In this document: positions 1-5,123 of the stretch, in pieces
How the letters are laid out: every line of letters starts with the position of its first letter
Numbering within the stretch: position 1 is the stretch's first letter
NCBI GenBank assembly: GCA_965651255.1
Contig: CBFGRU010000221.1
Location: 1 to 5,123, forward strand
Source of the DNA: CBFGRU01 sp965651255
Lineage (GTDB): Bacteria; Planctomycetota; Phycisphaerae; Phycisphaerales; SM1A02
DNA: 5,123 bases
Reading direction: 5' to 3'
The notes under the pieces: generated by a model
Told to the model about the DNA's origin: nothing
Database searches by the model: none
The model's input: only the letters and a program-made list of their open reading frames with translations
Position numbers and translations under genes: made by a program

Positions 1-39
1 ATTTTAAGTCCGCTGCGTCTGCCATTTCGCCACGGGCCC
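1..39 (-). tRNA. tRNA-Leu (anticodon UAA), 5' half, cut by the window edge
   Basis: Read on the minus strand from base 39 down to base 1, the sequence folds as the first half of a class II tRNA. The 5' acceptor strand GGGCCCG (39-33) is followed by T8 and G9 (32-31), a D-stem GCG/CGC (30-28 with 17-15) around the loop AAATGGCAGA, and one linker A (14). The 5' strand of the anticodon stem is GCGGA (13-9) and the loop is CTTAAAA (8-2). The anticodon is TAA (6-4), which reads the leucine codon UUA. The block TGGCGAAATGGCAGACGC is typical of bacterial tRNA-Leu. The 3' anticodon strand beyond its first base, the long variable arm, T-arm and 3' acceptor strand lie outside the window, so the acceptor pairing and any encoded CCA cannot be checked. 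The gene is transcribed away from the rhamnosidase gene. Confidence 0.9.
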
Positions 40-43
40 GTGG
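30..43. repeat. 14-base perfect palindrome across the tRNA 5' end
   Basis: CCACGGGCCCGTGG is its own reverse complement. It covers tRNA positions 1-10 and the four bases just upstream of the mature 5' end. The palindrome may be a by-product of a GGGCCCG acceptor strand, or it may pair in the precursor leader. No function can be assigned from sequence alone. Confidence 0.6.
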
Positions 44-115
44 GTGCAATGCACGCGCGGGCAAGTCTACACCCATGACCGGGTTACGTGCGGCGGCGGT
101 GTGGAGCACATCTCG

Positions 116-121
116 TATACT
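116..121 (+). promoter_or_regulatory. Candidate -10 box for the rhamnosidase gene
   Basis: TATACT matches the sigma-70 -10 consensus TATAAT at five of six positions, in an otherwise GC-rich stretch. Initiation about 7 bases downstream would fall near 128. That would make an ATG at 129 essentially leaderless, or give a roughly 13-base leader to an ATG at 141. No convincing -35 hexamer lies 15-19 bases upstream, and there is no extended TG motif, so support is weak. Confidence 0.3.
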
Positions 122-128
122 CCAGCCC

Positions 129-3100
129 ATGAGGACACGCATGGATCTGGGAACGCTCGCGATCGTTCTTCTCGTGATGCTGATCAGCAGTCCCGGTCGA
201 GCGGCGAGTGAAGCGAGTGCCGCCGCGCCATCGCTGCGCATCGAGCGGCTGCAGTGTGAGTACCGGGTTGATCCGCTCGGCATTCACACCACACGGCCTC
301 GGTTGTCGTGGCGGCTGGTGCAGACCGATCCGGATGCGCGGGGGTTGTTCATGGCCACCTACCGCATCACCGCGGCACGTTCGCGCGAGGCGCTCGAACA
401 GGGTGGGCCGCTGCTGTGGGATTCCGGCCACGTGCAAAGGCCGGTGCGCGACGGTGCAATCGATCTCGAAGCGCCGTTCCCGACGATCGTCGAGTACCGC
501 GGCGAGCCGCTGACTTCGCGCGATGTCGTCTGGTGGCGGGTGATGGTGCATGATCAGCACTTTCGCGCAAGTGAATGGAGCGAACCCGCGCACTTCTCGA
601 TCGGGCTGCTCGAGCAGGATGACTGGCAGGGGGAATGGATCGGTCAGGACAGTGAGCCAACACCGCCGCTGACGATCGCGGTGCGCGATGCACTGCGGCA
701 GCGGCCGTGGATTCGTGTGCCGGGCCCGTCGCAGCGTGAAGCCCGCCGGGCGCACTTTCGCCGCACGTTTGAACTGCCAGACAACCCGATTCAACGGGCG
801 TGGATTGCGGGAACCGCGGACATGCTGGCCTCGATTCATCTGAACGGCGAAGAGGTCGGGGAACTTGCACGCTGGGAGCCGGTGCGCGCGGTGGATGTGA
901 CCGCTGCGCTGCGCAGGGGCGCCAACGTGATCGCCGCCCGGGTTGAACATCACGATGGGTTCAGCCCGGCGCTGACGGGCATGCTGGTGATCGAGTTTGC
1001 CGATGGCCGCACGCAGCGGGTGATGTTTGATGAATCGTGGAAGTATGCTGATGATCCCGCGCCGGGCTGGGATGAGCCCGACTTTGATGATGCGGCATGG
1101 CCGGCGGTCGAGGTGGCAGCGCGTCAGCCGTGGGGCGGGCACCGCAACACCGAGCACTTCATGGGCCCCGCGCCGCATCTGCGCACTGCGTTCACGGTCG
1201 CGCCACATCGCCTGCCCAGCCGCGCCACCCTGTACGCGACGGCGCTCGGCGTCTTTGAATGTCATATCAATGGTGCGCGGGTCGGGGATGATGTCTTCGC
1301 GCCGGGGTGGACCGAGTACACCGAACGGGTCGAGCACCGCACGTACGATGTCACGCACATGATTGCGGCGGGTGACAATTGTCTCGGCGCGATCCTCGGC
1401 GACGGCTGGTACGCGGGATTGCTCGGCTACACCGGGCGGCGGCAGTTCTACGGCGGGGCGGCGCGGTTCCGCGCCCAACTTGAACTGGAATACAACGATG
1501 GGTCGCGGGAAGTCATCGCTACCGATGGCGAGCGATGGCGGGCGTCATTCGGGGAGATCGTCCACAATGATTTGTACATGGGTTCACATGTTGACACGCG
1601 CCGCGCGATGCCCGGCTGGAGCACGGCCGCGTTTGATGATCGCGCGTGGCAGCCGGTCACGACCGGCATCGCCCAGCCGTCGCCGCGTGCTGCGGATGTG
1701 ACGCAGATCGTGCGCGACCTTGTCGAAGACGATCGATTGTCGTTCATCATCGGGCCGGCGGTCCTGGGTGATCCCGCGTACGGCGTGGTGAAGACGCTGC
1801 ACGTGGATTACACGATTGATGGAGAGAACAAGTCAATTGCGCTGCCGGAGAATGTCGCGCTGGAGCTTCCGCGCAAAGGCGAAGCGGGCGCGCTGCGGAT
1901 TGTGCGGGCGATGTTCAGCGAGCCGCCGCCGCCGATCGGGCCGGTGCGCATTGAGCCCGCGCGGGCCGAGGCCGTGCGCGAGTACGAAGAATTGCCGGCA
2001 CTCGCGATCACCGAGCCGAGGCCGGGGCGATATGTCTTTGACCTCGGCCAGAACATCGTCGGCTGGGTGCGATTGAAGATCGATGGCGAACGCGGCCAGC
2101 GTCTGACCGTGCGTTACGCGGAAATGTTGAACCCCGATGGCACGCTGTACACCAGCAACCTACGCGGTGCGACCGCGACGGATTTCTTCACCCTTGCGGG
2201 CGGTGAGGAGACACTTGAGCCGCCGTTCACGTTTCATGGCTTCCGGTACGTGGAAGTGACAGGCCTCGACCGCCGCCCGACGCCGGGCATGATCACCGGC
2301 ATTGTCGCACACTCCGCGATGGAGCGGACCGGCGATGTGCATACCTCCAGCCCGCTGGTGAATCGCCTGTTTGAGAACATCATCTGGGGTCAGAAGGGCA
2401 ACTACCTGGAAGTGCCCACCGACTGCCCGCAGCGCGATGAACGACTGGGGTGGACGGGCGATGCGCAGTTCTTCATGGATACCGCGGTGCACAACTTCGA
2501 TATCGCGGCGTTCATGTCGCGCTGGTTGCACACGCTGATTGTTGATGCGCAGTTTGAAGATGGAACGTTTGCGCACGTCGCGCCGAAAGTGAACGAGCGC
2601 GGCGGATCCACCGCGTGGGGCGATGCCGCCATCGTCTGCACGCACGCGATGTACCGGGAGTACGGCGATACGCGGTTGATTGATGAACATCTTGATGCCC
2701 TCGTGCGCTACATGAACTGGCTGAACACGAAGACGGGGAGCGATGGCATCACGCGCGTCGGCGGGTACGGCGACTGGCTGCATCTGGATGATCCGACATC
2801 GAGCGAACTCATCGACACCGCCTACCGCGCGGAGCTGACGCGCTTGATGCACGAGATGGCGGAAGCGGTCGATCGAATGGATCTTGTCGAGCGCTTCGCG
2901 CGCGAGCATCACGAAGCGAGCGCTGCGTTTCAGCGGCAGTTTCTGTTGCCGAACGGCGCGTTGCGCGACAGCGGCCAGACGGGATACGCGCTGGCGTACA
3001 CGATGAATCTGATTCCCGAGGGGTTCAGGCCGGCGGCGGCCGGGCACTTCGCCGCGGCAATTGAAGCGAAGAACAAACATCTGGCAACCGGCTTCATCGG

Positions 3101-3707
3101 CACGCCGCGTCTGCTTCCCGCATTGCGCCTGGCGGGTGAGGCGAACGGCGCTGCGATGCTGCTGCTGAATGAGACGTATCCCTCGTGGCTGTACCAGGTG
3201 AAGCTCGGCGCGACGACGATGTGGGAGCGGTGGAACGGCTGGACGCCGGAGCGCGGCTTCGCGGATGTGGGGATGAACTCGTTCAACCACTACGCGTTCG
3301 GCTCGGTCGGTGCGTACCTCTATCGGCACATCGCGGGCATCTCACCGCTTGCACCGGGCTACACGCGCATCGGCCTCGCGCCGGTCATCACGCCCGGCCT
3401 CGACCACGCGGAAGCGACGTACGACTCGATCGCGGGCGAGATCCGCAGCGCCTGGCGTCGCCGCGGCGTGCAGATCGAATATGACTTCACGATCCCGCCG
3501 AACACGATCGCCGACGTGACGTTTGAAATGCCGATCAATGTTCGGATTCGGCCGGAGAACCTCACCGAAGCCGGGAAGCGACTGCGCGAGGTGCGCGGCG
3601 TGACGGTGATGGAGCGTGACGAGATGCGCGATGTGCCGAATGTCTTGCGACTGCAATTGATGCCCGGCACGTACCGCTTCCGAATGGGGCCGGCGATGGG
3701 GGACTGA
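129..3707 (+). CDS. Secreted alpha-L-rhamnosidase, glycoside hydrolase family 78, multi-modular
   Basis: This enzyme hydrolyses terminal alpha-L-rhamnose from polysaccharides or glycosides by an inverting mechanism, after export. From ATG 129 it is 1192 residues, longer than the roughly 900 common in the family. A Sec signal peptide (1 to about 26-29; Arg2/Arg4, hydrophobic 10-19, no lipobox Cys) is followed by an Ig/Fn3-like domain (about 34-161). Next come an extra jelly-roll resembling CBM67 (about 165-337), the GH78 N-terminal beta domain (about 344-512), an unusual insert (about 523-602), a second beta domain with FDLGQNIVGW (about 603-717), the (alpha/alpha)6 catalytic domain (about 727-1069) and a C-terminal beta-sandwich (about 1070-1189). 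The hallmark PTDCPQRDERLGWTGDAQ carries Asp765, Glu771 (general acid), Trp775 and Asp778. The general base is Glu1033 in MWERW, and His1054 follows in NSFNHYAFG. Spacing matches the Streptomyces avermitilis enzyme as I recall it. In-frame ATGs at 75 (1210 aa) and 141 (1188 aa) are possible starts; 129 gives the best signal peptide. No partner genes are adjacent, so the substrate is unknown. Confidence 0.95.
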   Translation: MRTRMDLGTLAIVLLVMLISSPGRAASEASAAAPSLRIERLQCEYRVDPLGIHTTRPRLSWRLVQTDPDARGLFMATYRITAARSREALEQGGPLLWDSGHVQRPVRDGAIDLEAPFPTIVEYRGEPLTSRDVVWWRVMVHDQHFRASEWSEPAHFSIGLLEQDDWQGEWIGQDSEPTPPLTIAVRDALRQRPWIRVPGPSQREARRAHFRRTFELPDNPIQRAWIAGTADMLASIHLNGEEVGELARWEPVRAVDVTAALRRGANVIAARVEHHDGFSPALTGMLVIEFADGRTQRVMFDESWKYADDPAPGWDEPDFDDAAWPAVEVAARQPWGGHRNTEHFMGPAPHLRTAFTVAPHRLPSRATLYATALGVFECHINGARVGDDVFAPGWTEYTERVEHRTYDVTHMIAAGDNCLGAILGDGWYAGLLGYTGRRQFYGGAARFRAQLELEYNDGSREVIATDGERWRASFGEIVHNDLYMGSHVDTRRAMPGWSTAAFDDRAWQPVTTGIAQPSPRAADVTQIVRDLVEDDRLSFIIGPAVLGDPAYGVVKTLHVDYTIDGENKSIALPENVALELPRKGEAGALRIVRAMFSEPPPPIGPVRIEPARAEAVREYEELPALAITEPRPGRYVFDLGQNIVGWVRLKIDGERGQRLTVRYAEMLNPDGTLYTSNLRGATATDFFTLAGGEETLEPPFTFHGFRYVEVTGLDRRPTPGMITGIVAHSAMERTGDVHTSSPLVNRLFENIIWGQKGNYLEVPTDCPQRDERLGWTGDAQFFMDTAVHNFDIAAFMSRWLHTLIVDAQFEDGTFAHVAPKVNERGGSTAWGDAAIVCTHAMYREYGDTRLIDEHLDALVRYMNWLNTKTGSDGITRVGGYGDWLHLDDPTSSELIDTAYRAELTRLMHEMAEAVDRMDLVERFAREHHEASAAFQRQFLLPNGALRDSGQTGYALAYTMNLIPEGFRPAAAGHFAAAIEAKNKHLATGFIGTPRLLPALRLAGEANGAAMLLLNETYPSWLYQVKLGATTMWERWNGWTPERGFADVGMNSFNHYAFGSVGAYLYRHIAGISPLAPGYTRIGLAPVITPGLDHAEATYDSIAGEIRSAWRRRGVQIEYDFTIPPNTIADVTFEMPINVRIRPENLTEAGKRLREVRGVTVMERDEMRDVPNVLRLQLMPGTYRFRMGPAMGD
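131..135 (+). promoter_or_regulatory. Shine-Dalgarno-like GAGGA that bears on the rhamnosidase start
   Basis: GAGGA lies 5 bases before the in-frame ATG at 141. It is the only in-frame ATG near the 5' end with a plausible ribosome binding site; the ATGs at 75 and 129 have none at a normal distance. Against a start at 141, the resulting N-terminus begins Met-Asp-Leu-Gly and lacks the positive charge expected in a signal peptide n-region. A start at 129 supplies Arg2 and Arg4. Confidence 0.35.
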
Positions 3708-3743
3708 GCCCGCGCGGAGCCATGTGAAGTGCATGACAATGAA

Positions 3744-3771
3744 GACCGCGATGGTGCGCGCACGCGCGGTC
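3744..3771. terminator. Inverted repeat, possible bidirectional transcription-end hairpin
   Basis: GACCGCG (3744-3750) and CGCGGTC (3765-3771) form a perfect 7-base stem. The 14-base loop contains the palindrome GTGCGCGCAC (3754-3763). The stem starts 36 bases after the rhamnosidase stop codon. No T-run follows on either strand, only CTTCATT on the minus side, so termination is inferred from position and stem strength. Confidence 0.35.
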
Positions 3772-3870
3772 AATATCGCGACGATGTCGCCGGGAAACTC
3801 CGCACTTTGTGAATTTGTTTTGGACACGCCAGCCGCGCCGCGGTTTGCGGCAGAACGTGTCGCGCGGTGC

Positions 3871-3942
3871 GCCGAATCTCGGAGGATTGGTGGAAATTCA
3901 AGGTGTGCGCACGGCATGGCCCCAAAGGGCCGAAATCTCGGA
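3871..3942. repeat. Two near-identical short copies of GCCGA(A)ATCTCGGA
   Basis: GCCGAATCTCGGA (3871-3883) recurs as GCCGAAATCTCGGA (3929-3942), differing by one inserted A. Each copy is itself a small hairpin with a CCGA/TCGG stem around a 3- or 4-base loop. With only two short copies, chance or local duplication is possible. Confidence 0.4.
3918..3931. terminator. GC-rich hairpin downstream of yicC, possible terminator
   Basis: GGCCC (3918-3922) and GGGCC (3927-3931) form a 5-base all-GC stem with a 4-base loop (CAAA on the plus strand). It lies about 63 bases past the yicC stop codon in the direction of yicC transcription. No T-run follows it on the minus strand, so a terminator or 3'-end-stabilising role is only a suggestion. 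Confidence 0.3.
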
Positions 3943-3993
3943 AAGTCCGGTCGAATATCGAAGAATGTGACTCGAAGTGCGAGAATCGCCGAA

Positions 3994-4881
3994 TCACTCG
4001 ACGTTCTGCACCTGCTCGCGGATGCGATCGATCGCGCCCTTGATTTCGACCGTCAGCCGGCTGATGGTCGAGTCACTCGACTTGCTCGCGATGGTGTTTG
4101 CCTCGCGCAGCATTTCCTGCGTGAGGAAGTCGAGCGTGCGACCGGCGGGTTCTTCATCGGTCGCATCGATGATTTCGGTGAACTGTTCGAGATGACTTTG
4201 CAGCCGCGCGACTTCTTCGGCGATGTCGGATCGTTCGGCGTAAATCGCAACTTCGCGAATGAGATCATCATCGCGCACCGATGCTTCGGCGCCGTCGAGC
4301 AAAGCGATGACGCGCTGCTTCAGGCGTTGCTGGTAAAGTTCGACAACCTGCGGGGCGCGTTCAGCGATCTGCGTCAGTCGTTCGCCGATGAAGCGGCGAT
4401 GCTTGTGCAATTCATCATGCAACGTCGCGCCTTCGCGTGCCCGCATCGCAAGCAGTTTTTCGCAGGCGTCATCGACGAGTTTCTTCACGATCGGCCGCGC
4501 CTGTTCTAGGCGATCTTCGCCGGTGTCGTGCACGACGACGCCGGGTAGGTCGAGCAGCGCGCCGATGTCGATGCGTGTTGCGTCGTGACGAATGCCTTCG
4601 ATTTCAAGCAGTTGACGCAGGTACTCCTGCATCGCCGCGACGTTGATCTGCGCGGCGGCCGCGGCGCTGGTATCGCTGTACCGCACGGTGAGGACGATGC
4701 TGCCGCGGTTCAGTCGGCGCGTGAGCTGCGAGTCGAGTTCCGCTTCAAGTCCCTGCAATTCTTCGGGCAGACGAAGCTGCGACTTGTAATACTTGTTGTT
4801 CAGCGAACGCAGTTCAACGGCGAAGTGGGTGCCGTTGTCCTCGGCCGTCGCCAGGCCGAAGCCGGTCATCGAGCGGATCAT
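3994..4881 (-). CDS. yicC: YicC/YloC-family endoribonuclease
   Basis: This 295-residue protein belongs to the YicC family of cytoplasmic endoribonucleases; the E. coli member takes part in small-RNA turnover. It has the usual family length and both halves. The YicC-like N-terminal domain (about 1-155) opens with MIRSMTGFG and contains VELRSLNNKYY (26-36) followed by RLPEELQGLEAEL. The DUF1732 C-terminal domain (about 210-295) contains IAEEVARLQSHL, the signature GRTLDFLTQEMLREANTIAS and the terminal REQVQNVE, all strongly conserved. The start is fixed because MIRSMT is the canonical family N-terminus, and because the ATG overlaps the upstream stop codon as ATGA. A GAGGG sits three bases before the ATG. 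The long plus-strand frame over most of this gene is its antisense shadow. In many bacteria yicC precedes gmk, but here it is the last gene on its strand and faces the rhamnosidase gene. Confidence 0.96.
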   Translation of the reverse strand: MIRSMTGFGLATAEDNGTHFAVELRSLNNKYYKSQLRLPEELQGLEAELDSQLTRRLNRGSIVLTVRYSDTSAAAAAQINVAAMQEYLRQLLEIEGIRHDATRIDIGALLDLPGVVVHDTGEDRLEQARPIVKKLVDDACEKLLAMRAREGATLHDELHKHRRFIGERLTQIAERAPQVVELYQQRLKQRVIALLDGAEASVRDDDLIREVAIYAERSDIAEEVARLQSHLEQFTEIIDATDEEPAGRTLDFLTQEMLREANTIASKSSDSTISRLTVEIKGAIDRIREQVQNVE

Positions 4882-5123
4882 AAACCCTCGCCGTCTCCGC
4901 CGGAGTTGCCGGTGTTGTCTCCGTCGCCTTCGCCGTTTCCGTTGTCTGCATCGCCCTCGCCAGCGGCGCCGGGGTCGGTGCCTTCGCCTTCACCTTCGTT
5001 GGCGGGCGGCGCGGGAGTGGTTTCGGGGGGTGTCCCGGGGTTTGTTCCGGTGGGGGTGACGGGCTGCCCATCGGGCGAGGTGATGGCGGTTTCCGGCTGG
5101 GGTGCTTCGGCGTTATCCAGCAG
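4878..5123 (-). CDS. 3' end of an unidentified gene: Pro/Thr- then Gly/Asp/Glu-rich acidic tail (SecG possible)
   Basis: A minus-strand frame open from the window edge ends in TGA (4880-4878), overlapping the yicC ATG by four bases. It encodes 81 residues with no start codon in view. The segment is low-complexity. It begins LLDNAEAPQP, continues with a Pro/Thr-rich part to about residue 41, then a Gly-Glu/Gly-Asp/Asn-rich part ending DGEGL. It has 17 acidic and no Lys or Arg residues, 18 Gly and 12 Pro, and is probably disordered. No domain can be recognised. SecG, the small Sec translocase subunit, often has a long hydrophilic C-terminal extension in planctomycetes, and from recalled gene order it can lie just before yicC. 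SecG is therefore a candidate, but its membrane segments would be outside the window. The four-base overlap and absence of stops support this frame over the alternative minus-strand frame starting at 5071, which runs into yicC. Confidence 0.72.
   Translation of the reverse strand: MLDNAEAPQPETAITSPDGQPVTPTGTNPGTPPETTPAPPANEGEGEGTDPGAAGEGDADNGNGEGDGDNTGNSGGDGEGL
4885..4889 (-). promoter_or_regulatory. Ribosome binding site of yicC inside the upstream gene
   Basis: On the minus strand GAGGG lies three bases before the yicC ATG, within the last codons of the upstream frame. Spacing is short. Together with the ATGA overlap (4881-4878) it suggests that ribosomes finishing the upstream gene reinitiate on yicC, so coupling may matter more than independent initiation. 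Confidence 0.5.

Larger units (their letters stand above)
3708..3993. other. Convergent intergenic region, no gene seen
   Basis: These 286 bases lie between the stop of the rhamnosidase gene and the stop of yicC, where the two transcripts converge. They hold two GC-rich inverted repeats, a weaker 5-base stem (3837-3841 with 3847-3851), and a short imperfect direct repeat. No T-run follows any stem on either strand, so classical intrinsic terminators are not evident. Open frames crossing the region show no recognisable protein and run antisense into yicC or end in it. The part nearest yicC is less GC-rich and repeats TCGAA-like words (3951-3955, 3959-3962, 3972-3976). No tRNA or known RNA fold was recognised. 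Confidence 0.6.

Noticed and set aside
75..128. N-terminal extension of the rhamnosidase from the ATG at 75
   Set aside because: It has no ribosome binding site, would bury the signal peptide behind 18 extra residues, and lies upstream of the best -10 candidate. It is kept only as an alternative start.
84..1478. 464-residue minus-strand open frame
   Set aside because: It is antisense to the GH78 N-terminal modules, is Arg/Pro/His-rich with no recognisable motif, and is the usual shadow of a GC-rich coding strand.
2160..3329. 389-residue minus-strand open frame
   Set aside because: It lies opposite the GH78 catalytic domain, whose plus-strand translation carries all hallmark motifs; the antisense product shows no family features.
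3744..3771. Considered as a mobile-element terminal repeat or attachment site
   Set aside because: There is one copy only, with no transposase or integrase and no flanking target duplication; a transcript hairpin is simpler.
3342..3997. Minus-strand open frames between yicC and the 3' end of the rhamnosidase gene (including 3770-3997)
   Set aside because: They overlap the rhamnosidase C-terminal domain or the non-coding spacer, have basic low-information composition, and show no start signal.
3724..4509. 261-residue plus-strand open frame starting in the convergent intergenic region
   Set aside because: Most of it is the reverse of yicC, which is unmistakable on the minus strand. The intergenic part has no domain and no ribosome binding site.
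4814..5071. 85-residue minus-strand frame beginning at the ATG at 5071
   Set aside because: It runs out of frame into the yicC 5' region. The alternative frame ends precisely in the ATGA overlap and is open to the window edge, which is far more gene-like.
1..5123. Search for CRISPR repeats, toxin-antitoxin pairs, phage or defence genes
   Set aside because: No regularly spaced repeats and no matching protein motifs were seen; the window is filled by three clear coding regions and a tRNA.

Overview
The window is GC-rich, with mostly G or C at third codon positions, and comes from a bacterial chromosome. A planctomycete (Planctomycetota, perhaps Phycisphaerae) fits best. The reasons are the flavour of the YicC protein, the long Gly/Asp/Glu-rich tail on the gene translationally linked to it, weak or absent Shine-Dalgarno sites, and a very large multi-modular secreted GH78 enzyme. 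This placement is an inference; no rRNA or other marker gene is present.

Layout. Bases 1-39 (minus strand) are the 5' half of a tRNA-Leu with anticodon UAA, cut by the window edge. Bases 40-128 separate it from a divergent plus-strand gene and hold the starts of both transcripts. Bases 129-3707 (plus) encode a secreted alpha-L-rhamnosidase of glycoside hydrolase family 78 with an intact active site and two domain-sized modules beyond the usual core. Bases 3708-3993 are a 286-base convergent intergenic stretch with inverted repeats but no gene. Bases 3994-4881 (minus) encode the YicC-family endoribonuclease. Bases 4878-5123 (minus) are the 3' end of a further gene that has no start codon in the window. 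It is read in a frame that ends in TGA overlapping the yicC start codon (ATGA), so it and yicC form one translationally coupled unit.

How the parts relate. The rhamnosidase is an accessory carbohydrate-degradation gene: it is exported and probably trims L-rhamnose from plant, algal or bacterial polysaccharides or glycosides. The flanking tRNA and the yicC unit are housekeeping genes on the opposite strand. No transporter, regulator or second glycosidase is visible, so the enzyme stands alone here, inserted between core genes. I see no mobile element, CRISPR array, toxin-antitoxin pair or defence system. The most interesting points are the modular architecture of the GH78 protein and the all-acidic tail upstream of yicC. 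The region is otherwise ordinary.
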